In this document: piece after piece, positions 28,103-36,580 of the stretch | Layout of the letters: every line of letters begins with the position of its first letter | How positions within the stretch are numbered: the first letter of the stretch is position 1 | From: Pseudomonadota bacterium | Lineage (GTDB): Bacteria; Pseudomonadota; Gammaproteobacteria; Steroidobacterales; Steroidobacteraceae | Assembly (NCBI GenBank): GCA_018241425.1 | Contig: JAFEDU010000001.1 | Span: 310,001 to 374,000 of the forward strand | Reading direction: 5' to 3' | DNA length: 64,000 nt | The notes under the pieces: generated by a model | The model's database searches: none | What the model was told of the DNA's origin: nothing | What the model saw: the letters and a program-made list of their open reading frames with translations, nothing else | Program-made: the position numbers and the translations under genes

Positions 28103-28811
28103 ATACGAACGCTCGGGGGCGTTAAACGCGCTCCTCCCTGGCATCTTTCACCGTGTTCGAGCGCAGCGGAGAAGCGTCGCCACAGTCCGAATCCACGTTC
28201 GCGCTTTGAGACGTCTAATGAATTCCCTTGATCCCGCGCCGTTTTGGGACCGGGACCTGGATCCAAACGCCGCTCTATTTATTGAAGAGGAATTCAGCGA
28301 GATGCGCGGGGCGCGACTCTGGCACCTGCTTGTTCACAGCTCTTCAGCGGAGGACTCTCACCGATCCAGCGAACTTCAGGCCGCGGTCAACAGCTATTAC
28401 GACCGGATGGCGAATTCCATGCGTCATCGGATGCGCGAGGAGATTCGGGTCGACTATGTTGTCCTGCTTTGCGGGGCAGCTATCTTCCTTGCGTGCATGA
28501 TGCTGCGGAGCCTCGTTTACGTGGCGCCCATCAATCCGACGTCGCGTGTCGTCGATGAAAGCCTCATAGTGATCGCGTGGCTTGCCTTGTGGCGCCCAGC
28601 AGAGGCATTAATCTACGGCTGGGTTCCGTTATTTCGCCGAAGGAGACTTTACCGGCGACTCGCGGCGGTAAGAGTGTTCGTGCGCACTGACGCCTCCCGA
28701 AACACAAGCGCCACACGCAAGCCGCCCAGCGGCAAGCAGCCCTCCGTAAAGACCACACGCGACACGTCCTGTATAAATCCAGCGGTTCAGCAGCTGGAGA
28801 CTGGTCGTTGA
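28077..28811 (+). CDS. Membrane protein of unknown function
   Basis: A 244-residue protein. The N-terminal ~125 residues are soluble and charged (RRLMNSLDPAPFWDRDLDPNAALFIEEEF). Two hydrophobic helices follow (VDYVVLLCGAAIFLACMMLRSLVYV and ESLIVIAWLALWRPAEALIYGW), then a basic RRRRLYRRL stretch and a low-complexity tail. No family is recognised with confidence. It overlaps the preceding small membrane gene and is followed at 70 bases by a lipoprotein gene, suggesting a three-gene envelope operon. Confidence 0.65.
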   Translation: MRNPTNTSEYERSGALNALLPGIFHRVRAQRRSVATVRIHVRALRRLMNSLDPAPFWDRDLDPNAALFIEEEFSEMRGARLWHLLVHSSSAEDSHRSSELQAAVNSYYDRMANSMRHRMREEIRVDYVVLLCGAAIFLACMMLRSLVYVAPINPTSRVVDESLIVIAWLALWRPAEALIYGWVPLFRRRRLYRRLAAVRVFVRTDASRNTSATRKPPSGKQPSVKTTRDTSCINPAVQQLETGR

Positions 28812-28881
28812 CATGATTACGGAATGTATGACCCGGATAGGCGAAGGCGGCGCATTTCTTACCGCGAGGCAAAGAAGGGCG

Positions 28882-29328
28882 ATGGGGATTCGTTGCGGTC
28901 GCGCTACCTTCCTGCTCGTCGCCATCTTGGGAATAGCGGCCTGCGGAGGGGACCATCACGCCCGGCAAGACTATGCCCCTGCGTGGGAACGACAATTGAT
29001 GCAGCTGAGCGACTCCATTGCCGACAGCTCCGGATATTCACGTGGGTCAGTCGATGCACTTCTCAGCCAACGCCGGCTCTATATCCTAGTAGACGATGAG
29101 CGTCTCGCACATGCCGATCACAACTTGCAATTGAGCACCGCACGTCAGTTAGTCCGCGGGATTCAACCCGCCATCGATTCCGACGAGATGTTTAAACAGA
29201 TCGTTCAGATCGATGTGGCCGTACTGCATCGCGAATCCGCAGGCGGCCTGCTGGGTAGCAGCCATACAGAAGAGGTCTTTACCTTCGAACGAGGCGAGAA
29301 GGGACAGTTCATTTGGGATGTACTTTAA
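28882..29328 (+). CDS. Predicted lipoprotein, unknown function
   Basis: From the ATG at 28882 the protein has 148 residues and a type II signal peptide: a basic start, a hydrophobic ATFLLVAILG core and the lipobox IAAC at the predicted lipidated cysteine. The mature part has a helical QLMQLSDSIADSSGYSRGSV region and ends FTFERGEKGQFIWDVL. An upstream ATG at 28813 is in frame but would bury the signal peptide behind 23 residues. No family recognised. Confidence 0.65.
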   Translation: MGIRCGRATFLLVAILGIAACGGDHHARQDYAPAWERQLMQLSDSIADSSGYSRGSVDALLSQRRLYILVDDERLAHADHNLQLSTARQLVRGIQPAIDSDEMFKQIVQIDVAVLHRESAGGLLGSSHTEEVFTFERGEKGQFIWDVL

Positions 29329-29459
29329 TGAGGAGGTAGGCCCGCTTAAAATCACGCATACGCCTCACTAGGCAACCAAATCTGGGGTTGCATTTTCCGA
29401 CTCCCATCTGCGAAATAAATAGCCACGCGGAGCGCGGGAGCCTTTGACGGAGATCGAGT

Positions 29460-30698
29460 TTGTTGAAGCCAACCGAGACGCAACTCCTTACCTTGACGGT
29501 GGGACTGGGCGCCGGGCTTCTCATCGGCATAGAGCGCGAGCGCCGCAAAGGGCACGGTGCGCACCGCAAGCTGGCGGGAGTGCGCACATTTGCGCTTTCA
29601 GGCGTTGCCGGCGCGCTCTGCGCACTGATACCCCACGCATGGCTTACCCCGGTGGGGGGGCTATTGATCCTCGCGCTTGTCGCCATTCGATATTGGCGTG
29701 ACCGGTCCCACGATCCCGGCATCACCACTTCTGTTGCCTTATTTGTCACCTTCGCGATAGGCGTTCTTGCAGCGACGCTACCGGCCGTTGCCGCAGCAAT
29801 CGCCGTAATGGTTACTGCGCTGCTCATGAGCCGCGAACCATTGCATCGGTTCGCCAATCGCTTGCTGACTGCATCGGAGCTACGCGACGCCCTGATTTTT
29901 TGTGGCGCAGCATTAATAGTTTTTCCGCTGCTTCCGAATCGAGACCTGGCGTGGCTTCCTGCAGTCAATGCGCAGCGATTCCTCGGCCTGGTAATCATAT
30001 TTATGGCGCTGCAGGCGCTGGGTTACGTCGCACTGCGCGTCTCCAGAGCCCGCCTGGGTCTGGCGTTGTCGGGGCTGGCAAGCGGTTTCATTTCGAGTAC
30101 TGCGACAATAGCCGCGCTTGGATCCAGAGCCAGGAAGGCTCCCGACCAAGTTAACGCGTGTGTCGCGGGCGCTCTGTTCTCCTCGGTTGCCACACTGATC
30201 TTCCTGGCGATAGTTATCGCTACCGTAAATCCAGAGGCATTTCGTATCGTCGGCGTCTCGATCGTGTGCGGATTGGCCGCTGCGGGCATTTCCGCGGCGG
30301 TCGGCTTTACTTCAGCGGCCTCATCGCAAGGCGCCCCCAAGGGACGACCTTTCAGCCTTATAAACGCCCTGATTTTTGCGGCGCTTCTTACGACCGCTAC
30401 GGCGGGCATGTCATACATTACAGACCGCTTTGGGAATTTGGGGCTCGCGATCGGTGCGGCCTTAACGGGATTCGTAGATGTGCATGCAGCTACGACTTCC
30501 GTGCTGTCGGTCGCGAAACTCCAACCCACTAGCGGGCACGAAGTTTTAATCGCAGTCTTGTGCGCCTTCAGCACGAATACAATCAGCAAGATTATCGCGG
30601 GCTTTAGTTCCGGAGGCCTCCGTTATGGAGGTTTCGTCGCCCTAGGCCACGTCGCAATCGCTATGGCCACCTGGGCGCCGCTGCTTTGGCTCGCCTGA
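29460..30698 (+). CDS. MgtC/SapB-DUF4010 family membrane transporter-like protein
   Basis: A 412-residue protein with about twelve hydrophobic helices. The N-terminal MgtC motif is visible (LTVGLGAGLLIGIERERRKG...GVRTFALSGVAGALC), and the C-terminal DUF4010 half has GLALSGLASGFISSTATIAALGSRA and ALTGFVDVHAATTSV. MgtC relatives affect magnesium and membrane-energy homeostasis; the double-domain form has no proven substrate. The likely start is TTG at 29460. It is the last gene before the left copy of the tRNA-Cys-associated repeat. Confidence 0.85.
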   Translation: MLKPTETQLLTLTVGLGAGLLIGIERERRKGHGAHRKLAGVRTFALSGVAGALCALIPHAWLTPVGGLLILALVAIRYWRDRSHDPGITTSVALFVTFAIGVLAATLPAVAAAIAVMVTALLMSREPLHRFANRLLTASELRDALIFCGAALIVFPLLPNRDLAWLPAVNAQRFLGLVIIFMALQALGYVALRVSRARLGLALSGLASGFISSTATIAALGSRARKAPDQVNACVAGALFSSVATLIFLAIVIATVNPEAFRIVGVSIVCGLAAAGISAAVGFTSAASSQGAPKGRPFSLINALIFAALLTTATAGMSYITDRFGNLGLAIGAALTGFVDVHAATTSVLSVAKLQPTSGHEVLIAVLCAFSTNTISKIIAGFSSGGLRYGGFVALGHVAIAMATWAPLLWLA

Positions 30699-30774
30699 AT
30701 GCTCCAGCGCAGCGACCCAGAGGATTTCGGTCTCGACAGTGACCGCCAAGCTCCGCTTTAGGGTCGATGAGTGA

Positions 30775-30785
30775 GGGGGGGGGGG
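30775..30785. repeat. Poly-G tract (11 G)
   Basis: Eleven consecutive G residues lie between the MgtC-family gene and the left attachment repeat. This is the only long homopolymer in the window; it is intergenic. It may mark slippage-prone DNA or an assembly uncertainty. Confidence 0.8.
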
Positions 30786-30845
30786 CTCGACGTGCTTGCG
30801 GTGGCTTCCGGTCGCCGGCAATTCGCTATCGGCTCGTGGAATAGT

Positions 30846-31041
30846 GAAAAGCGCCCCCGACTCGGCCTGCCTTCGTGGGAGTTCCATCCCAGTTACCCCC
30901 GATCCACCCCGTCTATTCCCGAGCGGCGGCGAACCTCGGTGGAACGGGCGATCAGCGTTCGGTGCTGGTTTTATAGGCATTTCCGACAAATTGTTGGTTT
31001 TCGCGGGACGCCTGTGGAAGAACGAGTGGAGGCTAGGGTCG
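30846..31041. repeat. Left copy of ~200-bp direct repeat with attachment core
   Basis: This segment aligns over ~195 bases with 41842-42050, at visibly high but imperfect identity. Shared blocks include GTTACCCCCGATCCAC, TTTATAGGCATTTCCGAC and GAAGAACGAGTGGAGG. It ends in TGGAGGCTAGGGTCG at 31027-31041, which is identical to the 3' end of the tRNA-Cys gene at 42036. It is the distal att site of the integrated element. The homology to the left of the core implies that an older related element once ended here. Confidence 0.85.
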
Positions 31042-31125
31042 CCTCTCAATAGCGACAAGAAACGCCGTAAATTCGGCCTCCGCGAGGAACACTCCGACGA
31101 GTTACCCCTAAAGGTACCCCCGATT
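31042..31125. repeat. Element-end repeat, copy 1
   Basis: Starting at the att core (AGGGTCGCCTCTCAATAGCG) this stretch aligns with 33971-34060 (AGGGTGGCCTCGTAACAGCC). Later shared blocks are AATTCGGCCTCC/AATTCCGCCTCC and AGTTACCCCTAAAG/AGTTACCCCCAAAG. Two copies of the same element end about 2.9 kb apart suggest tandem insertion of related modules. Confidence 0.65.
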
Positions 31126-31231
31126 AGAAATTGGGTTTTCAGCTCTCTAGCTTTCGCTCAAGGTGGCTGGCCTCAATGGGCCTCGAGCCGAAGAGCGCTT
31201 CGGGGCTTTAGCGCGCGCCTCGCGATCACTC

Positions 31232-31486
31232 TCAGCCGCCCTCGATCCTTCGAATTACACTTCGACCTGCGTCAACTGTCGCCCTTGTCTGCTCGTCGGA
31301 GCCGAGCGACTCCAGACGATTCAAGGCGACTCGAAGTGCCGAGAGAAGATCCGGTGCGTTCACCAAGAGTAACGCGTCCGGCTCATTTATCCGGTCGGCG
31401 ACAATTGGGCGCCCACCAGCGCCGACAATGTGCGCGGCCACTGTTCCAGCGTTGTGAATGGCCCAAGGACCCGGTGTGTGCGCCAT
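31232..31486 (-). CDS. Small phage-type protein, unknown function
   Basis: An 84-residue protein beginning MAHTPGPWAIHNAGTVAAHI and containing IVADRINEPDALLLVNAPDLLSALR in its middle part. The HTPGPW opening followed by an INEPDA(L/R)L..APDLL segment is typical of small orphan proteins carried by prophages and islands. The function of these is unknown. It is downstream of the DUF4238 gene on the same strand and is probably its co-transcribed neighbour. Confidence 0.65.
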   Translation of the reverse strand: MAHTPGPWAIHNAGTVAAHIVGAGGRPIVADRINEPDALLLVNAPDLLSALRVALNRLESLGSDEQTRATVDAGRSVIRRIEGG

Positions 31487-31542
31487 AGTCGTGTCACCTC
31501 AAGGCGGCCGGTTGGAGCTTCGCTCTCAGACGGAGGTGCCAC

Positions 31543-32412
31543 TCACGCCGCAGGGCGCACGAGTAGCTCCTCGACATCCGAAAGATGGCTATCGTCGACG
31601 CCATATACGTATTTCGCGGCCTGCAAAACGATCGCACGGTTGATGCGGTGGAGCAGAGTGTCACTGGGTAGCGCTCGCATCATGCGCTCGGTGGGCTCCC
31701 CATCGCAGACTGACAGCAACTTGGTTGTGCTCACGACCAGCATAAGCCTGAAAGGACCGTCCGCCATCAAATTGCCCTCGAGCAGGCACGGGCGGTCAGA
31801 CGTCAGCAACGACGTGGGCTTCTGCGTGAAGGTGAAGTCGACGGTCGACCACTTGCCCGCGAACAGTCGCTCTCCGACCCGAGGATGACAGATGACGGCC
31901 TGTAGCGCGTTGATTCCGAAGTTTGCCACCCGTGCCGGCATGAAACGCTCGGCAGCAGCCGCGAGCGTCGGCGGATCATCCGACTGACGGACACGCTCAT
32001 ACTCCTCAGGACTCAGCTCCAGATGCCGGCGCAGCTCCGCTGCGCCCTCTTCCCTCGCCCGCTTGACGCTGTCTGGATGGCGCGCTCGCAGCGACATCAG
32101 GAAGTGACTCAAAACGACTCGATTGACCTCAGTCAGTTCCCGGCTCCCCCTGGTCATAACTGACTCTAGAGCCACGGCTGCTCGGTCATCGATTTGTTTG
32201 TTGAAGAACTCCGTCTCAACGGCTTGGCGCGTAGCCGGCTCGACCCTGTCAAGTGTATAGAGCCCTCGCTCAAACCCCGTGCTGCGCGGGGACAACCGGC
32301 TGACAATGACGCGCCCCCCCTTGCGGGAGTAGACCGCAACCTTCCCGTCGGCTCCCGCCCAGCGCTTGAGATAAAAGATGGGAATGAAGTGATGGTCCAC
32401 GGGCTCGCTCAT
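31543..32412 (-). CDS. DUF4238-domain protein
   Basis: A 289-residue protein with the DUF4238 opening DHHFIPIFYLKRWAG and the later STVDFTFTQKPTSLLTSDRPCLL segment of that family. The conserved HHFIP-FYL-RF start suggests a catalytic or metal-binding His pair, but the function is not established. Members are frequent in genomic islands near defence genes. Here it lies 155 bases downstream of the OLD-type nuclease on the same strand, between two copies of the element-end repeat. The ATG at 32412 directly precedes the motif. Confidence 0.8.
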   Translation of the reverse strand: MSEPVDHHFIPIFYLKRWAGADGKVAVYSRKGGRVIVSRLSPRSTGFERGLYTLDRVEPATRQAVETEFFNKQIDDRAAVALESVMTRGSRELTEVNRVVLSHFLMSLRARHPDSVKRAREEGAAELRRHLELSPEEYERVRQSDDPPTLAAAAERFMPARVANFGINALQAVICHPRVGERLFAGKWSTVDFTFTQKPTSLLTSDRPCLLEGNLMADGPFRLMLVVSTTKLLSVCDGEPTERMMRALPSDTLLHRINRAIVLQAAKYVYGVDDSHLSDVEELLVRPAA

Positions 32413-32567
32413 CCTGCAAATGATACTCCGAGCGGTACCAGATTCACTAAATGCCCGAATACCAGGGTGAGGATCTGAATTCTTGGGCGGACTTCCTTGA
32501 TGCGGTTAGGGGCCTGCAGTTTGGTAAGTCGCAGGGCGCCATAAGTCTCTACTGCACGGCGCATGCG

Positions 32568-33944
32568 CTACGCACGAAAGTACTCGTTTGCTTGCGCGAG
32601 AATTCCCTGCACATCCTCTCTGTATTCCGCCCGAACCGCATCATTGGCGTCGGTCAGAAGCCCCTGCACCTCGGGCCTGGAAGGCACTGCCCTCTTTGAA
32701 CGAATGTCATCGCTGGGGAGCGTGTAGAAACGATATTCCGGAAACCGCTTGCTGAGCGCCAATGCAACCCCTCCCTTGTTCGCATCTAAGATTCCGATCA
32801 CTTTCCCGTATCCCAGTTCATGCAGTATTTGTGCGACCAGCGGCATGTTGTCGGCACCACCAACTCCCCAACCAAAAAAACTTCCGAGCAGGGGCTGAAG
32901 CGTTCTTTGCACGACGTCAAAAAACACGACGTCTTCCTGACCTTCGACTAAAATGACCTGGTCCTCAAGAAAAAATACTTCGCGGGCTAGCAAACCGAGG
33001 ATATGCGGATTGTTTTGATTCCGTAACAGTGCAGCCAGGTCCCTAGAAGAGTCGGATGAGATCTGCGCAATGCAAGACCCGCCATTCTTAACGTAGACAC
33101 GAGCAATCGCAGTGCCATTCGGCAGAGCGTGTAGGCTTACGAAATGCGGCGAATGAGTTGAAACAATCAGCTGTCGATCGCGTGCGTAGTTGAGAAAAAG
33201 CGCCGCGAGTTTGCGTTGAAGTGCAGGGTGCAGTGACAATTCGGGCTCATCGATTCCAATCGTGTCACCTGGATTGGAATCGTAAAGCGCGTCGACGATG
33301 TAGAGGAGACTTATCAGCCCCTCACCCAAACCTTCACTTGTATGAGTGGTTGTCCCTCTTGCGATCTTCAGAAAGTATTGCCCGCTGTCCGCCTGATCAA
33401 TGGTCCAGTCCAGCACTGGATCCATCACCTGCTTCATGACTTCATCAAACGCAGCCCTGTTCTTGGCAACCTTGAACAGCCGATAGGCAAACTGATCGAC
33501 AACGGGGACACGTGTCGCCGGGAAGCCCATCTGATGCATATATGTGGCTCGATCCGACTCCGACTTGCCGAAGTTGTGACCGAACACGCGCCTGGAGGGC
33601 AGCAATAGAAGGTTTCCGAGGTCAGTGATATTTGCCCCAGTACGCTGCGTCTCGCTGCTGCCAGGCCTAACTGAAGCGAGTACCAACTCTCGATTATCTG
33701 CACCGACTGCCTTGATTCTGATCTGATCGCCTGCCATTAGGTTTCTTCGTCCTTGGGACAGGCTCGGATCTTCACGTTGTGCAATGGCTCTTAATGCCTC
33801 GATGACAGTGGACTTTCCCGCGTTGTTGGCACCGACTATTACCGTCAGTCCGCTCCCTTGTGCGTTTCCATGCGGAACAGCCAGCGCAAGTGTTTGGCTA
33901 GTGGAAAAACCTCTCAATCCGTGAATCTCGAGTGCTTTAAGCAC
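32568..33944 (-). CDS. OLD-family ATP-dependent nuclease (ABC ATPase plus TOPRIM)
   Basis: A 458-residue protein. Walker A is GANNAGKST (residues 38-46), the ABC signature SEGLGEGL (~203-210), Walker B IGIDEPELSLHP (~229-240) and the switch histidine is in STHSPH. A C-terminal TOPRIM domain has LVEGQEDVVFF (~332) and GILDANKGG (~384). OLD proteins cut nucleic acid and act in anti-phage defence alone or with partners (Gabija, PARIS, retron types). No UvrD helicase, DUF4435 or reverse transcriptase gene is adjacent; the only close partner is DUF4238. The start is GTG at 33944 with a GAGAAGG site upstream. Confidence 0.88.
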   Translation of the reverse strand: MLKALEIHGLRGFSTSQTLALAVPHGNAQGSGLTVIVGANNAGKSTVIEALRAIAQREDPSLSQGRRNLMAGDQIRIKAVGADNRELVLASVRPGSSETQRTGANITDLGNLLLLPSRRVFGHNFGKSESDRATYMHQMGFPATRVPVVDQFAYRLFKVAKNRAAFDEVMKQVMDPVLDWTIDQADSGQYFLKIARGTTTHTSEGLGEGLISLLYIVDALYDSNPGDTIGIDEPELSLHPALQRKLAALFLNYARDRQLIVSTHSPHFVSLHALPNGTAIARVYVKNGGSCIAQISSDSSRDLAALLRNQNNPHILGLLAREVFFLEDQVILVEGQEDVVFFDVVQRTLQPLLGSFFGWGVGGADNMPLVAQILHELGYGKVIGILDANKGGVALALSKRFPEYRFYTLPSDDIRSKRAVPSRPEVQGLLTDANDAVRAEYREDVQGILAQANEYFRA

Positions 33945-33970
33945 GATGCGCCTTCTCTTCCGGAAAGATA

Positions 33971-34060
33971 GGGTGGCCTCGTAACAGCCGCAACAACGTC
34001 ATGAATTCCGCCTCCCCGAGAGCCCCTCCGGGTAGTTACCCCCAAAGTTGCTCCGATCTT
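33971..34060. repeat. Element-end repeat, copy 2 (internal att-like site)
   Basis: A diverged second copy of the sequence that follows the left att core (see 31042-31125). It begins with TAGGGTGGCCTC, which resembles the att core TAGGGTCGCCTC. It sits immediately upstream of the OLD gene and divides the island into a 2.9-kb OLD/DUF4238 module and an 8-kb remainder. Confidence 0.6.
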
Positions 34061-34190
34061 AAAGTCTCCGCGTTGCGACGCTTCTTCTTTAGATTAAGGC
34101 GAAGAATCTCGTACAGTCCCTAGGCTTCAATTTGGCCCAGGCGACGCCGTAAACATGTCGACGGTTGGTTGGACATCGACCCCGGAGCTG

Positions 34191-34841
34191 CTAACCGTAC
34201 ATTCGTCTGTACGCTTCCGTGGCGAACTCGACGAGGGCTACATTATTTTCCTGCAAGCTCTTCCGAATCTCACCTGCATCGATCGTCACTACGTCTCTCA
34301 ATAGCGTAAGGATCTCCGGGTTCCCCCAATTCACCGATGAAGATCCAATGAGCGCAGTAAAGCCTTCCATGCGGTCGAAATGCCAAGTGAGCATCAGAAC
34401 GGCATTCTGGCATTTGGTGTACCCCTCGAACTTGAAGACTTGGCCCTTGGCCGACAACGACCTGAGCCTAATCACTGCTGGCTGAATAACCTCAAGGTCC
34501 GCGAGAAGACGCTTCGATTCCTCCTCACCCCGAAGGCCGATATAGGCGATGGCTCCGTCGATGAGCTGCGCACCGGCTTTCGGGGGAACATGGCTCTCCA
34601 TGGCAATTTTTATGAATTCCACCCGCGTAACAGGCTTTGCAATCTCAGCAATGTAAGTGTGGGCGGCCTCCATCACATCATCAAGAAACTGAGCTTGCCT
34701 GTCCGCTTTGTCCTGACGCTTCCAATTTCTCAACGCCAGAAGCGCGATGAATGCAGTAGCTACCGGAGCGGCAGCCTTAATGATTTCCAGCCACGGCCAA
34801 CTGCTTACTGCTTGTAAGGACGTTCCAAGGAGCTTGCACAT
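34191..34841 (-). CDS. Membrane-anchored protein of unknown function
   Basis: A 216-residue protein with one N-terminal transmembrane helix (IIKAAAPVATAFIALLALRNW) followed by a basic/charged helix (KRQDKADRQAQFLDDVMEAAHTYI). A soluble helical domain follows. I do not recognise a catalytic motif. Sequences with this opening are common orphans in bacterial islands. It is the last gene of a minus-strand group with the two small genes at 34879 and 35322, 37 bases after the previous stop. Confidence 0.6.
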   Translation of the reverse strand: MCKLLGTSLQAVSSWPWLEIIKAAAPVATAFIALLALRNWKRQDKADRQAQFLDDVMEAAHTYIAEIAKPVTRVEFIKIAMESHVPPKAGAQLIDGAIAYIGLRGEEESKRLLADLEVIQPAVIRLRSLSAKGQVFKFEGYTKCQNAVLMLTWHFDRMEGFTALIGSSSVNWGNPEILTLLRDVVTIDAGEIRKSLQENNVALVEFATEAYRRMYG

Positions 34842-34878
34842 ATGCAGATTCTCAACGCCGCGGGCGCTTGGCGGAAAT

Positions 34879-35322
34879 CTAGACGGGGCCGATGGCCTTC
34901 CGCAGAAAATCTGCGATCAGCCAGCACGCATGTTCCGGAGTGCCGAGTCGCAAGTGATCTCCGTCGTTGCCAGACCCTGTGACCTCAATTCCGGAGTCTC
35001 CTTTCCCGTCAAAGTCAAAGTGTCCCACTGACTCCATATCCTTGGCACTCAGGGGGTTGAGTCGATAGCACGTGACCCGCCCATTAAAGGACCCCTTCAA
35101 GGCGGGAAAGCTGAAAATGAGTCTCGCGGTAGTGCCTGCCAGCGAAACGTCGAAGTAACGCTTATCAGTAAGCTCGCCAACCTCAATCCCCCGAATAGGT
35201 CCTCCACTCTTCAGAAGTGCAGTTCCCTCGGTGTAGAAATTGAGGAAGTGAGCGAGGAGCTTCTTGTACCTATCCGCGAGAGCCTGCAGGTCCTGATACA
35301 CCTCTTTCGGAGCGCCCGGCAT
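34879..35322 (-). CDS. Hypothetical protein in island operon
   Basis: A 147-residue soluble protein that I do not recognise. The N-terminal ~35 residues look helical (KEVYQDLQALADRYKKLLAHFLNFY) and the remainder looks beta-rich (RLIFSFPALKGSFNGRVTCYRL, then HFDFDGKGDSGIEV). It ends with a short hydrophobic helix, CWLIADFLRKAIG. Its ATG overlaps the stop of the preceding 64-residue gene (TGATG), a sign of translational coupling and perhaps physical partnership. Confidence 0.6.
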   Translation of the reverse strand: MPGAPKEVYQDLQALADRYKKLLAHFLNFYTEGTALLKSGGPIRGIEVGELTDKRYFDVSLAGTTARLIFSFPALKGSFNGRVTCYRLNPLSAKDMESVGHFDFDGKGDSGIEVTGSGNDGDHLRLGTPEHACWLIADFLRKAIGPV

Positions 35323-35516
35323 CAGGTGAGCCCCATAAGCTTCTTAATATCCGCAAAGGCTGCTTCCGCCTTCGTGGCGTACTCGACAATCCGGGGCGCC
35401 GATTTCTCATTCCAACCCTCTTCCTTTTCAATCGCACGCACTTGGGCTGATGCGTCAATGTACGCCTTCCACAGGCCTGCTATCTCCGGTGTTTCTTTGT
35501 ACCCGCCCTTGGTCAC
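35322..35516 (-). CDS. Small helical hypothetical protein in island operon
   Basis: A 64-residue, charged, probably all-helical protein (TPEIAGLWKAYIDASAQVRA... IVEYATKAEAAFADIKKLMG). The GTG start at 35516 has a strong AGGAGG ribosome-binding site six bases upstream. Its stop overlaps the next gene's start. The size and coupling resemble small antitoxin- or adaptor-type first genes, but no family is recognised. Confidence 0.55.
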   Translation of the reverse strand: MTKGGYKETPEIAGLWKAYIDASAQVRAIEKEEGWNEKSAPRIVEYATKAEAAFADIKKLMGLT

Positions 35517-35746
35517 GACAACCTCCTGGGTAAGTGAGCTTCACATCAGGTCGTTATCCGCTCAGACGACGTGATTGTACTGGCGCGTATCGGAATCCAT
35601 AACCCGTGAACCCTGCCACACCGGGTCACCGGTTACATTTCCAGTTGAGTGAGATCCAACAGCGAGAAGCGACAGAGGGAGCCAATGCTTGCTGCGGCGC
35701 GTCCACCTGCCCCGCTTCCCCAGTCCCTCAAGGCTATACTCCCCCG

Positions 35747-36580
35747 ATGACAGCAAAGACCAACAGCGCCAGGCGAGTGTACGAGATCCTAGCGCAGGCC
35801 AACGCGCATCAACCCCAGAAGGATGCCGCAGCATCAACTCTCGGAATGTGGGCTGCCGTTTTGGGGGCCGACCTGATACCTGCTCCTCCGCATGCGAGCG
35901 ACACTCACACACACGAGGACGTAGTCCTTCCGTTGCTTACAGAGTTGCGCAGTCAAATTCGGAGCGTGGAGCGCTCACATAGTGGCGCCGAGGACTACGA
36001 CAACCTGATTGCGCCGCTGATAGCCGGTGCGTTGCACATCACGGCCACGAATTTGCTGAATTCGGTGTGGCAAGACGTCAGGAAGCAACACATAAGCCAG
36101 CAGCTGGTCCCGGGCTGGGGCCTCCTCGCCAGGAGCATTGCGGATACCGAAGAAACCATCTCGACTACGGAGCTAGCGGAACTGGCGGCCGCGATCAACG
36201 AACTTGAGCATGCCGCGCTAGCCGAGGGCATCCCCGAGTCGTTCCGCGCGTTCGCACTGGACCAGGTCCGCGCCCTCCGGGCCGCCCTTGTGCGGTACAG
36301 GGTCTCGGGTGTGGGGCCGTTGAGAAAAGCGCTCGCAACTGGTGTCGGCGAACTACGGCGCGATGGGGGTGGCTTAGCCGAGGCTGCAGCCTTCGAACCC
36401 GAGAGGTCGAAAGGGGTATTGAATGCGCTCGGCAAGGTTTGGACGACAGGCGCCAGGGTGTGCGGGGATCTAGAGAAGTACCAGAAGGCCTATGCGCTCG
36501 GCCAAGAGGCGGCGACGAAGGCACACGACCTCGTTCCCCTGATCAAGGCATTTCTTACCGGGCCTACAACGGGAAGTTAG
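35747..36580 (+). CDS. Hypothetical island protein
   Basis: From the ATG at 35747 the protein has 277 residues and looks predominantly helical: TELRSQIRSVERSHSGAEDY, NLIAPLIAGALHITATNLLN, and a long ELAELAAAINELEHAALAEG helix. A moderately hydrophobic GVGPLRKALATGVGELR segment is near the middle. No signal peptide or catalytic motif was recognised. The open frame extends upstream to 35606 without a convincing start. It is divergent from the 35516-34191 operon and 258 bases upstream of the HEPN-like gene. Confidence 0.6.
   Translation: MTAKTNSARRVYEILAQANAHQPQKDAAASTLGMWAAVLGADLIPAPPHASDTHTHEDVVLPLLTELRSQIRSVERSHSGAEDYDNLIAPLIAGALHITATNLLNSVWQDVRKQHISQQLVPGWGLLARSIADTEETISTTELAELAAAINELEHAALAEGIPESFRAFALDQVRALRAALVRYRVSGVGPLRKALATGVGELRRDGGGLAEAAAFEPERSKGVLNALGKVWTTGARVCGDLEKYQKAYALGQEAATKAHDLVPLIKAFLTGPTTGS

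Noticed and set aside
32568..33944. Retron or Gabija system
   Set aside because: No reverse transcriptase, msr-msd-like RNA or UvrD-type GajB gene is adjacent to the OLD protein.
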